Below are positions 24,201-31,759 of a stretch of DNA of 45,242 bases, in pieces. The position numbers and the translations under genes are program-made. The stretch is from Bacteroidota bacterium (GTDB taxonomy: Bacteria; Bacteroidota; Bacteroidia; Chitinophagales; Chitinophagaceae). Positions within the stretch are counted from its first letter, which is position 1. Each line of letters starts with the position of its first letter. Below the pieces are notes generated by a model. The model did no database searches and was not told the DNA's origin. It saw only the letters and a program-made list of their open reading frames with translations. The stretch lies in contig JABDCE010000017.1 of NCBI GenBank assembly GCA_013288285.1, positions 1 to 45,242 of the forward strand. Direction: 5' to 3'.

Positions 24201-27200
24201 AAGCAACGGAGCCAAGACAAACATCTGACGGGCCTGTAATAGGAGTCACAGGCGCGGTTACCGTAATTATTTTTGATACATTGCAGCCAGTGTTGAGCGA
24301 ATAGATAATGGCAACCAATCCGGTGGCGACACCCGTGACAACACCTGTGCCAGGCCCCACAACGGCAAGGGACGTACTGCTTGTTGTCCAGTTGCCGCCA
24401 GCTACCGCATCAGTGAGCACTATGGCGCCGCCTATACATACCGCAGAAAGCCCGGTAATGAGTTTTGGCGACTGGTCTACGATAATATTGCTGTCTACAA
24501 AACAACCGCCTGTCAACTGGTAAGTGATCGATGCAGTACCGGGATTAACCCCTGTAACAATTCCCGAACCCGACCCTATAGACGCAATAGAGGCATCGCT
24601 GCTGGACCAGGTACCACCTGATGCTATATCACTAAAAGTATTAGTGAATCCCTGGCAGATACGCAGCGATCCTTTGATAGCAGGAGGAATAGCATTTACC
24701 GTAGTGATCATGGAACTGCTGCAACCCGATGGGAGTGTATACAAAATCGTTGTTGATGCCGGGGATACCGTATTGGCAAAACCGGTAGTACCGTCTATGG
24801 TCATAACCGAGGTGTTTGCGCTACTCCACACCCCCCCGGAAGACGTATCAGTAAACGTGCCGGTCTGTCCTAAACAGATGCCTGCCGGGCCCGAGACAGG
24901 GCCAGGCAATGGACTGACCACTACATTTTTGGTGATACTTAATTTACAGCCTGCTGCATTGCCCACAGTAAGCGTTACGGCGTGGGTACCGGCAACTGTA
25001 TAGGTGTAAGCCGGATTATTTAATGTGCTGGTAGCGCCTGTGCCAAAGCTCCATTTCCACGAATTCAACGGAGTAAGATAGGTAGTAGATGAGTCAAGAA
25101 ATGCTGTACTGGTGTTGAGGCAGGCATGGTGCGGAGAAAATGTAAAACCAGGAACGAGTGTATCGATCCTGATGGTATCTGCACCAAGGCTAAAGCTGCT
25201 GCATCCTTTTGCCGTATCTGTCAGTATCAGCTTTGGAATATAGGCGCCGAGAGCATACCGGTGAGTGATGGTAGTGGATGTGGTAGGGCCGGCAGTAGTT
25301 CCATCGCTGAAATCCCACGTAATGTTCAATGACCCTGATATCGTGGCTTTGAACGTTACAGGAGTAGATGAGCATGCTGATAATGGAGTATATGTGAATG
25401 CAGCTGACGACACACCAATGCTTACATTGCCTATAGCTGTATCCGTACACCCTGCTGTATTAACCACTTGCAATTTCACCCTGTAAGCGCCGGGCACTGT
25501 GTAGATATCGCCGGGGTTATTATTAGTGGAATGTGCACCATCCCCGAAAGACCATTGGTAAGACGAAGCGCCCGTACTGGTATTAATAAAATTCACTGTC
25601 AGCGGAGGACAGATGGCAAACGAGTCGTCCATGTGAAATGATGCAACGGGCAGTGAGTTCACAGTGATGTAACCGGCTTGCGTCATGGTATCGGTGCAAC
25701 CCAGTGCGTTTGTCGCAACCAGCTTTACGGTATATACTCCCGGCGCTATGTATCTATGGCTTGGCAATGCCAGGGTTGTAGTGGCGCCATCACCAAACAT
25801 CCATAAATAACTGACGGCTCCGGAAGAAGTATTGTTAAAGTTGATGTTGGTGTTGACGCAGATATACTGGCTGCTTGCAGAAAACGAAGCTGACGGTTTG
25901 CTCACTGTTGGGTGCGAAGCACTCGTGAACGTATCCATACAGCCTACATTATCTGTCACAATCTCCTGCACCGTAAATGCCCCCGAAGCAAGATAAGTAT
26001 GAGATGTAAGCGGAGCAGATAAGGCCAGCGAACTGCCATCGCCGTAAGTCCAGCTATATTTGGATATAAATGCACCTGCAACGTCTGTGGTTGCATCTGT
26101 AAACTTAACAGGTAACGGCGAACAACCGGTGCCCGGCGTAAACGTATAGTTTGCCACGGGTTTAGCCACTAAAATACTTTGTGATGCGGTATCAAAGCAT
26201 CCGTTGTTATCCGTGAGTATCAGCGTCACAGTGTCTAATCCCCTGCGCGAAAATGTGTGGTACACTGAGTCATACATTTTTGACGCGATTACAATATAAG
26301 GTATATGCGTGTCGGTAAGCACCCCATTCAGATACCACGCTGCCTTTGCTGCTGAAACTTCTACAATTCCTCCAGGTCCTACATAAGTGTTGATATTTGC
26401 ACCAATTGAGTCAACAGCATCGCGGCAGATGCTTGTTTTGTAAGGCTTGAAGGAGACAGACAGCCGCTCAAGGTATATATTCTGATAGCTGGTGTCCCGG
26501 CAGCCGTTCGTAGTATTATCAGTAGTGAGTGTTACAGTGTATGTGGATAGTGCAGGAAAAGAATGAGAAGGGTTTAATACCGTAGATGTAGTCCCATCTC
26601 CAAAGCTCCACAGGTGGTTATTGTCTGTATTTGCTGTGTCATAAAAATTAACCACATTGTCTGGTATGCACGCATACGTATAGTTAATTGTGGCGCCGGG
26701 CGCGTCAGCCGTATCATTCAACATTGCGGCAGGGCCCCCGCAACCATTGTAGTAAGCTATAAGAGTGGGATTATAGACGCCAGGCGTTTTATAAATCTGT
26801 ACAGGATTCGCCACGATGCTGTGGTTACCATCCGCAAAATCCCACTGATAACCATTGATAAGCCCTGTAGACGTAGACGTAAATGTGACCGGCTGCCCGG
26901 TACATTCGCGGCTCCGCGACATAGTAAACGAATTAACGGGCGGCACTGCACCGGTACTTACCGAATCTACGCCACTGGCTACGCAGCCGTTAGTGGTGCG
27001 GATATTGCAAGTAACCGGGTATACCCCCTGCGCCGTATAGGTATGTACCGGTGATGAAAGCGTAGACGTAGTACCATCACCAAAATCCCATGCATATGTA
27101 GCAATACCGTAAGGATAGGGGTAATTGACCAGGTTTGACGGCGGGAATGAAGCGAAAGGTGTGTATACCAACGCAGCAAGCGATGCCGAGTAAGTTACGG

Positions 27201-28647
27201 TAAGCGGTATGCACCCCTTATTGTCAGGAGTACCTTTAAGGTTCACAAAAAGGCTGTTCACTGAATCAATAATTTTCCCTACTGTGTCCTTGCAGCCGCT
27301 GGCATCAGTGAGGTACATAGTGATGCCATCAATTACCCCGCCCAGGTTATTTCCTATTGTTTTGGGGTACGTAAATGTTACCGTATTGCCAGACCCCAAC
27401 GGGCCATATAGCAACGAACTCCAGGAGACCGTAGAACCCGGCGGAACCAATGCGCTCATTGTGACAGGGGCCGGTGGCTGACATCCTTTAGAAATACTAA
27501 CTGTGCCCGTAGGCTGGTAAATATTTATCACCCGTGATATGCTATCGTAGCAGGTACCATCGTAGACAACCAGTTTTACAATATAGTTACCTGCCACGCT
27601 GTAAGCGTGCACAGCAGTATCTGAAGTTGATGTTGCCCCATCGCCGAATGACCAGCTGCTGGAGATATGAGGTGTGCTTGCGTTCTTGAAAGTTACCGAT
27701 GAATACAGGCATGCTTTTGTCACAGACGTATAACCCGCTGTGAGATTGCCTATTTTTACTGTGGCTGTCTGCACCATGCTATCGGTGCAGCCTGTCCCGT
27801 CTGTTACTCTGAGTGTTACATTGTTGGTGCCGCTGGTTGTATACGAATGGGTTGGGTTTGTGGCGACCGATGTACCACCATCACCGAACAACCAGGTATA
27901 AGACAATGGCGGCGTACCGGTAGTAAGATTGGAAAACGATGCCGTGGCAGGCGCTTTGCAGAAGAAGGAATTAGGTGTACTGAAACTCACTAATGCAGGC
28001 TGGTAGACATAGATATAACCACTCTGAAGTTTGGAACCGGTACAGCCTGCCTTGTTTACCGCCGACAGGGTAACATTGTAAGAGCCAGGCACAGCGTAGT
28101 TATACACGGGGCTTGTGGCAGTGCTGCCACCGCCATCGCCAAAGTTCCAGGTGTAGGATAGTGTGCCCCAGCAATTAGCGATACTGGTACTGGTGAAGGT
28201 AACAGGTGTGCCCGGACATACTGACCCACTGCTTGCAAAGAAATTTACAGTTGGCGCAGTATAGGCATTGATCACCAGGCTATACTTCTTGCTGCCGCCG
28301 GCATTAGATGCGGTAAGGGTGACCGTATATGAGCCCACAGAAAGATAACTGCCTGAGACATCAGTAGCCGACGAAGTAGTGCCATTGCCGAGATCCCAGG
28401 CATAGCTGGTGGCGCCGGTAGATGTATTGGTAAAGTGAACAGAGAACGGGGCGCAACCGGCAGTATCAGAAGCTGTAAAACCAACAGTGAGCTGCGCCTG
28501 TGCATCTGCTGAACATAAGCAGATGATAAAGAGGATCACACACTTCACTGCCAGCGTTTGCCGAAAAAAAAGTTGATATAAAACATTGGGTGTTTTATAG
28601 CGAATGATAGTGGTTAAGTATATTACAAATTGTAAGAAATTATTCAA
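21277..28647 (-). CDS. Giant PKD/Ig-like repeat surface protein with T9SS sorting domain
   Basis: A 2456-aa extracellular protein. An unusually long N-terminal leader (about 50 residues ending in CLCSADAQAQ) contains the signal peptide; a GTG codon near VKCVILF could be the real start. Residues about 55-1240 hold about 12 recognisable PKD modules, each with a 'WxFGDGxxS...PxHxYxxxGxYxVxL...GC' pattern. One stretch after the fourth has lost the motif. Residues about 1247-2195 hold 13 Ig-like (BIG_2-type) repeats of about 72 aa. A non-repetitive linker leads to a C-terminal type A T9SS sorting domain ('LFPNPADASINIELKG', 'VFDVSGKERYTG', 'LVPGVYMVVIS', ending VKK), which directs export and surface anchoring. 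The role is probably adhesion or matrix/biofilm. Its own promoter box is at 28729. Confidence 0.93.
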   Translation of the reverse strand: MNNFLQFVIYLTTIIRYKTPNVLYQLFFRQTLAVKCVILFIICLCSADAQAQLTVGFTASDTAGCAPFSVHFTNTSTGATSYAWDLGNGTTSSATDVSGSYLSVGSYTVTLTASNAGGSKKYSLVINAYTAPTVNFFASSGSVCPGTPVTFTSTSIANCWGTLSYTWNFGDGGGSTATSPVYNYAVPGSYNVTLSAVNKAGCTGSKLQSGYIYVYQPALVSFSTPNSFFCKAPATASFSNLTTGTPPLSYTWLFGDGGTSVATNPTHSYTTSGTNNVTLRVTDGTGCTDSMVQTATVKIGNLTAGYTSVTKACLYSSVTFKNASTPHISSSWSFGDGATSTSDTAVHAYSVAGNYIVKLVVYDGTCYDSISRVINIYQPTGTVSISKGCQPPAPVTMSALVPPGSTVSWSSLLYGPLGSGNTVTFTYPKTIGNNLGGVIDGITMYLTDASGCKDTVGKIIDSVNSLFVNLKGTPDNKGCIPLTVTYSASLAALVYTPFASFPPSNLVNYPYPYGIATYAWDFGDGTTSTLSSPVHTYTAQGVYPVTCNIRTTNGCVASGVDSVSTGAVPPVNSFTMSRSRECTGQPVTFTSTSTGLINGYQWDFADGNHSIVANPVQIYKTPGVYNPTLIAYYNGCGGPAAMLNDTADAPGATINYTYACIPDNVVNFYDTANTDNNHLWSFGDGTTSTVLNPSHSFPALSTYTVTLTTDNTTNGCRDTSYQNIYLERLSVSFKPYKTSICRDAVDSIGANINTYVGPGGIVEVSAAKAAWYLNGVLTDTHIPYIVIASKMYDSVYHTFSRRGLDTVTLILTDNNGCFDTASQSILVAKPVANYTFTPGTGCSPLPVKFTDATTDVAGAFISKYSWTYGDGSSLALSAPLTSHTYLASGAFTVQEIVTDNVGCMDTFTSASHPTVSKPSASFSASSQYICVNTNINFNNTSSGAVSYLWMFGDGATTTLALPSHRYIAPGVYTVKLVATNALGCTDTMTQAGYITVNSLPVASFHMDDSFAICPPLTVNFINTSTGASSYQWSFGDGAHSTNNNPGDIYTVPGAYRVKLQVVNTAGCTDTAIGNVSIGVSSAAFTYTPLSACSSTPVTFKATISGSLNITWDFSDGTTAGPTTSTTITHRYALGAYIPKLILTDTAKGCSSFSLGADTIRIDTLVPGFTFSPHHACLNTSTAFLDSSTTYLTPLNSWKWSFGTGATSTLNNPAYTYTVAGTHAVTLTVGNAAGCKLSITKNVVVSPLPGPVSGPAGICLGQTGTFTDTSSGGVWSSANTSVMTIDGTTGFANTVSPASTTILYTLPSGCSSSMITTVNAIPPAIKGSLRICQGFTNTFSDIASGGTWSSSDASIASIGSGSGIVTGVNPGTASITYQLTGGCFVDSNIIVDQSPKLITGLSAVCIGGAIVLTDAVAGGNWTTSSTSLAVVGPGTGVVTGVATGLVAIIYSLNTGCNVSKIITVTAPVTPITGPSDVCLGSVASLTDAPTGGAWSSGNTTVATVTLGTGKVTGQAAGTATISYTNTAGCILTTSVTVDTLPAAVTGVMSVCAGATTSLSDPAGAGSWNTANTTIATVGVGTGIVSGIKSGTATITYADVGGCKASTTVTVNSLPLAISGDPHICVGYTTTLSDATNGGAWSSSNTSIATVDPSLGIVSGSAFGTATITYTLPTGCGITQVVTVGQLTTPITGPNVVCAGYSIALSDAAGGTWTSANTVVATVDPGSGIVTSLIAGTTTISYTAPTGCFATSEITVNPMPVAISGIDSVCTGLTTALSDAATGGGWNSSNTVTAIVDAGSGIVSGVSAGTAMITYSFSTGCQVTQPVTVNSSPAPIVGLSVICNKDKTTLSDADAGGAWTSHNTVVATINRSTGMFSGSAPGTDTISYTFNTGCKASTVVTVNPLPAPIKGITNVCAGLVTLLTNDTTGGGWSSGNTAVAVVSSGTVLGVSAGTTTITYMLGTGCMSTVAYTVNPDPSIITGATHLCAGSTTMLSDSLAGGTWSSSTTSVAVVDVTSGSVTGVFMGTMTITYSSPAHCLISVLDTVFPVLQPLIGTTTFCKGVRSLLTEVVPGGQWSSSDTGIAAVDVSSGLVTGVDPGTAVVTYSLVNSCGTANARIQINPLPYAGVIHGPVKVCTGASIALTDSIGGGLWSSADYKIADIDSIGLVNGITAATVTISYTYTNSCGTDVARDTITVNQTAPPTRITTHPDSLLCANTEYMNFGTDSLLPQGGKYTWGAANADIYATGKDGQYCLISFNTSGTGTITLSTSFPGSDCISTDVFPFTVGQGRTPNVTVLYYSPEFVCTDNTAESYQWGYDDAFTLDSTIIKSAVNQNYTSAAPDLLRKNYWVLTMHNGCLQKSYYNVPTAIRPVYAAGNLEILLFPNPADASINIELKGNSLPGEVVAKVFDVSGKERYTGKIEQGSGVIDVHDLVPGVYMVVISNNGIKIGTKVFVKK
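22065..24905 (-). repeat. Thirteen tandem Ig-like (BIG_2-type) repeats, period about 216 bp
   Basis: Each unit encodes about 70-72 aa with the pattern C-x-G...LSD...GG-x-W-S-S-x-N-x-x-x-A-x-V...G...G-x-x-x-G-x-A-T-I-x-Y...G-C. There are two Cys per repeat at fixed places, near the start and at the end. The units are diverged in DNA, so this is an old array and not a recent expansion. The period shows in the ORF track as a ladder of spurious antisense ORFs of about 70 aa. Boundaries are approximate. Confidence 0.85.
24930..28500 (-). repeat. About twelve PKD-type repeats
   Basis: The N-terminal half of the giant protein is built from PKD modules marked by FGDG-type motifs (e.g. WNFGDGG, WSFGDGA, WDFGDGT, WMFGDGA), spaced about 80-100 aa, each usually closing with GC. 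Boundaries are approximate. Confidence 0.85.
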
Positions 28648-28728
28648 TTCTATCCCATTTATTCAATCTACAGATTCATCTTCAATAACATTCGAAAAAC
28701 AAATTCTATAAAAAAAGTAACTACGATC

Positions 28729-28736
28729 CAAAGTTA
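28729..28736 (-). promoter_or_regulatory. Bacteroidota-type -7 box for the giant PKD gene
   Basis: Reads TAACTTTG on the minus strand, a TAnnTTTG match about 80 bp upstream of the ORF start at 28647 and just past the terminator of the preceding gene. Confidence 0.4.
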
Positions 28737-28780
28737 AGGAATTCCTGTCTTATAGAAAACTTTTAAATAAAATATTTGCA

Positions 28781-28808
28781 TAAAAAAAGGGCTTGAACAA
28801 AGCCCTTT
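28781..28808 (-). terminator. Intrinsic terminator after the OmpP1/FadL-like gene
   Basis: The perfect 9-bp stem AAAGGGCTT / AAGCCCTTT with a 5-nt loop is followed on the minus strand by a run of seven T. It lies 22 bp past the stop at 28831. Confidence 0.9.
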
Positions 28809-28830
28809 AAAATTGGTTCGCTGTGCCTCA

Positions 28831-30378
28831 TCAGAACTTCATCCCGACCGTCAGTGCCAGATTATTTACGTTGTAATTTATTTTGGCAGTAGGCACGGTT
28901 GCGGCATAGCCGGTATTCACGCCGCTATAGTCAATAGTGTATGGCTGTTCATACCCCTGGTACATACTATGTACGTAGCCCAGATCGGTAAAGAAGTGGT
29001 TGAAACGGAAGCCCAGGCCACAGCTCAGGTCTATGCGCTCGGTACTGTAAAAAGAGGTGGCAGTAGATTCGCCGTAAGAAGTATACGCATTGCCATAATA
29101 GCCAAAGCCCGCCCGTATCATAAAGTATTTAGACAAGCGGCCTTCCGCCCCCAGGCGGAAATTTGAGGCAGGCTGGAATGTCTTCTTGATCTGTTGGTTC
29201 ATGGCATCCTGCGCCAGTTGCAGGGAGTTGCCATTGTTGTCCATGCCGCCGGGATACTCGTAACGCATACTGCTATAATCCACATATTCATAGTCGGCTG
29301 TGATGAAGCCTATCTTATCCAGTAGCACAGTGGCGCTCAGCACGCCTTTCCATGGTGTAGTGAGGTTATAATCAAACCTGTTATGATAAAAATAGCTGCC
29401 GGAACTGTCTGCGTTTGAACTCAATGAAGGCGTAGACATATCCGAGATAGAATAGTAAGTAGGTGAATGAAACGCTGCACCAATGCGGAAGAGGTCATTA
29501 ACCTTGTATATCGCGCCTATTTTTGCGTTAATACCTGCACCAGTTATGTTTGTGTTTTCATTATAAGTAAAGGAATTAAACCCACCGGGATTAGCCTGGG
29601 TATTACCATCGGCCAGTGTTTCACTATAAGTGGAATTGCGCTGAATATTGATACTTGGTATACCTATGGTCATGCCCAGCATTAGCTTCTCTTTATAATT
29701 GCCGCCAAGCGACAAAAGGTATTCGTTCACACCTCCATTCTGCTGCACCGTTTTCAATTGGTTTACCCCACCCTGGAATGGCACAATGGATGAATACGTA
29801 CCATTAGCGTTGCGGTTCAACAAATAAGACTGATAGCCCATTGCGCCCAATGTACTTCCATAAGCGTTTCCGGCATCTGCCTTATCCAGGTTGGCATCTG
29901 ATTCGAAAACCTGTGAGCCCGAGCTGGTAGTGTTCTTACCCTGGTAGGTATAATTGTTATTGAAATCAGCCGTCCTGTTCATGCCAAATGCGAATGAAAC
30001 AGCCTTCCAGTTGCGGTGATCGTAATGCCGCCCATGGGGCGCACGGGTAAATACCATACCGAAATTGTTGACATTAAAATGCGTATTGTTATCCGCGGTC
30101 GTCTGATTGGTGTATTCCGAGGAGGTTGAGTTGATCCTGAGCGATGGCGTAAACGTGAATTCTGAACTTCTGTAGACTCCTAAACCTGCGGGGTTAACGC
30201 TTAAAGAACTAAAATCACCGCCTACCGAACCAAGCGCATTACCAAAGCCCATGGACCTTGCTGTGCCTTGTACCGTTAAATTAGAAAGACCATAGGCTTC
30301 TGTGAGATCCTGCGCAGACGCAGTGGCTACACAGCCGGCTACTATTGCGGGAAAAAATACAAATCTTAACTGACGCAT
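28831..30378 (-). CDS. OmpP1/FadL/TodX-like outer-membrane protein
   Basis: The ATG at 30378 (MRQLRFVFFPAIVAGCVATASAQD) gives 515 aa with a signal peptide and is preferred to the ORF-track start 17 codons upstream. The mature N-terminus 'YGLSNLTVQGTARSMGFGNA' followed by 'GGDFSSLSVNPAGLGVYRSSEF' is the typical plug/first-strand region of the OmpP1/FadL family in Bacteroidota. The rest is a beta-barrel of alternating strands, such as 'KLMLGMTIGIPSINIQ', 'GAGINAKIGAIYKVNDLFRIGAAFHSP' and 'FMIRAGFGYYGNAY'. It ends in 'NNLALTVGMKF' with a C-terminal Phe, as in outer-membrane proteins. It probably takes up hydrophobic compounds; the substrate is unknown. Confidence 0.88.
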   Translation of the reverse strand: MRQLRFVFFPAIVAGCVATASAQDLTEAYGLSNLTVQGTARSMGFGNALGSVGGDFSSLSVNPAGLGVYRSSEFTFTPSLRINSTSSEYTNQTTADNNTHFNVNNFGMVFTRAPHGRHYDHRNWKAVSFAFGMNRTADFNNNYTYQGKNTTSSGSQVFESDANLDKADAGNAYGSTLGAMGYQSYLLNRNANGTYSSIVPFQGGVNQLKTVQQNGGVNEYLLSLGGNYKEKLMLGMTIGIPSINIQRNSTYSETLADGNTQANPGGFNSFTYNENTNITGAGINAKIGAIYKVNDLFRIGAAFHSPTYYSISDMSTPSLSSNADSSGSYFYHNRFDYNLTTPWKGVLSATVLLDKIGFITADYEYVDYSSMRYEYPGGMDNNGNSLQLAQDAMNQQIKKTFQPASNFRLGAEGRLSKYFMIRAGFGYYGNAYTSYGESTATSFYSTERIDLSCGLGFRFNHFFTDLGYVHSMYQGYEQPYTIDYSGVNTGYAATVPTAKINYNVNNLALTVGMKF

Positions 30379-30439
30379 ACTATCTGTTTTTCTTTTTGAC
30401 AAAAAATAAGGGCAAATGTTTAAAACCAACCAGGCTGTG

Positions 30440-30447
30440 CAAAAATA
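30440..30447 (-). promoter_or_regulatory. Possible -7 box for the OmpP1/FadL-like gene
   Basis: Reads TATTTTTG on the minus strand, followed by CAC, about 62 bp upstream of the ATG at 30378. A second, imperfect candidate (AACATTTG) lies closer to the gene, so the choice is uncertain. Confidence 0.35.
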
Positions 30448-30503
30448 AATACTTCAGTGGATTTAAGGCATAAAAACCGTACCTGTCGCGTGTTTCAAAA
30501 TAT

Positions 30504-30536
30504 AAAGGCATTATCACAAAACGTAACAATGCCTTT
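30504..30536 (-). terminator. Hairpin terminator after the Gly-rich gene
   Basis: Stem AAAGGCATT / AATGCCTTT (9 bp, perfect) around a 15-nt loop. On the minus strand it is followed by a T-rich ATATTTTG. The plus strand has a better run of T, so it may work in both directions. It lies 22 bp past the stop at 30559. Confidence 0.55.
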
Positions 30537-30558
30537 TTTATAAAATCGTTAACTAAAC

Positions 30559-30870
30559 TTAGTGCCTGCCGCCACCGCCGCCATGACCACCGCCACCGCC
30601 GCTACGACCACCACCGCCGCCGCCGCCACTACGACCACCACCACCGCCACCTAAACTGCGTGCTGCACCGCCGCCACCGCCGAAACTACGACCGCCGCCG
30701 CCATAATTGCCACCACCGCCGCGTGACATGGCGCCACCATAGTTACCGCCACGCGCACCGCCATAATTACCGCCACGTGCACCGCCATAGTTACCACCAC
30801 GTCCGCCATAATTGCCTCCGCCACGGTTACCATAGTTTCCACCACCACGATTGCCAGAATTGCTCATACG
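30559..30870 (-). repeat. Gly-rich microrepeats in the C-terminal tail
   Basis: Short imperfect DNA repeats of the GGNYGGARGG-coding type (e.g. GCCACGCGCACCGCCATAAT repeated with small changes) and CCACCGCCGCC tracts. Such DNA is prone to slippage, so length may vary between strains. Confidence 0.7.
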
Positions 30871-31662
30871 GCTGCCCTGGCCGCCACCACGGTTGCCATA
30901 GCCTGCCCCACCTGCACTGCTGCGGGCGCCCATGCTATTTCCTGCGGTATGATTTGCTGCTGCCAGTGGAGCGCTTCTAAGACCCATGCTGCCACCTGAA
31001 GAGCGGAAACCACTGCCGCCACCACTTGTCCTGAATCCATTATGCGATGCCATCCTGTTGCCTATGCTGCCTCCGCGCGGACCATAATTAGCATATCTGC
31101 CACCCCCGTAACGACCGAAACGGCCACCTTCAAACCCGCCATAGTACCTGTTCCAATATCCACCATAAAAATGACCATACCAGCCGCCTGCATACAAAGG
31201 ATAGTTCCAGTAGCCGAAGCCACCAAAGCCCCACCAGGTGTTCCATCCCCAGCCACCATACCAGCATGGGCCGACACCAATAGCCAGGCCACCGCCATAC
31301 CATGGGTTATATCCCCAATAAGGGTCTACCCAGTAACGGTCGTACCAAAACGGATTATAAAATGTGCTGTAATAGCCCATATTATAGAAGTCATTATCAA
31401 AACGATTGATACGTGAGCTATAGGCGTCGTCGTCATAGTCTACATAGTCATCGCTATTGTTATTCTGATAATTGTCCGGCACATCACTCTGATCACGGTT
31501 GCCGTATTGGTTACCGTCATTGCCCTGATCCCTGTAGTTATGATGGCGGGTGCTATCATTACCCCGTTGGTCAGCGCCGGTAGAATAAATATCGTCATTC
31601 TGAGCATTTGCTATAGCTCCTATTCCGAGGACGAATAAACTGATTAACGCAAAACGTTTCAT
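30559..31662 (-). CDS. Secreted Gly/Tyr/Trp-rich low-complexity protein
   Basis: The start is set at 31662 (MKRFALISLFVLGIGAIANAQ), giving 367 aa with a signal peptide. Three zones follow: an Asp/Asn/Gln-rich stretch ('GNDGNQYGNRDQSDVPDNYQ'), an aromatic Trp/Tyr/Gly zone ('WYDRYWVDPYWGYNPWYGGG', 'WYGGWGWNTWWGFGGFGYW'), and a long Gly-rich tail with NYGGARGG and GGGGGGRSGGG repeats ending HGGGGGRH. Proteins like this are common but uncharacterised in Bacteroidota and are thought to be extracellular or cell-wall matrix components. The C-terminus does not carry a T9SS sorting domain. It is divergent from proS. Confidence 0.8.
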   Translation of the reverse strand: MKRFALISLFVLGIGAIANAQNDDIYSTGADQRGNDSTRHHNYRDQGNDGNQYGNRDQSDVPDNYQNNNSDDYVDYDDDAYSSRINRFDNDFYNMGYYSTFYNPFWYDRYWVDPYWGYNPWYGGGLAIGVGPCWYGGWGWNTWWGFGGFGYWNYPLYAGGWYGHFYGGYWNRYYGGFEGGRFGRYGGGRYANYGPRGGSIGNRMASHNGFRTSGGGSGFRSSGGSMGLRSAPLAAANHTAGNSMGARSSAGGAGYGNRGGGQGSRMSNSGNRGGGNYGNRGGGNYGGRGGNYGGARGGNYGGARGGNYGGAMSRGGGGNYGGGGRSFGGGGGAARSLGGGGGGRSGGGGGGGRSGGGGGHGGGGGRH

Positions 31663-31704
31663 GTTTCTCTGTTTTTTACTTAAAAATATCAATAGTGAAA
31701 TTAC

Positions 31705-31712
31705 TACTTTTG
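31705..31712 (+). promoter_or_regulatory. Bacteroidota-type -7 box for proS
   Basis: TACTTTTG followed by CAA lies 47 bp before the proS ATG and fits TAnnTTTG. Confidence 0.5.
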
Positions 31713-31759
31713 CAACACCTCACCAATAAATAGACGTTAAAAGATACTCTTAGTTTATT

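Noticed and set aside
22065-24905. Possible CRISPR array because of regular repeats
   Set aside because: The period is about 216 bp, the units are diverged and all are in frame in a coding sequence with conserved protein motifs.
22781-25003. Ladder of plus-strand ORFs of about 70 aa at near-equal spacing
   Set aside because: They are antisense shadows of the Ig-like repeats on the minus strand, with the same period of about 216 bp; starts and stops recur only because the repeats do.
30660-31416. His- and Pro-rich plus-strand ORFs
   Set aside because: Antisense frames of the Gly-rich gene; low complexity produces long open frames on both strands.
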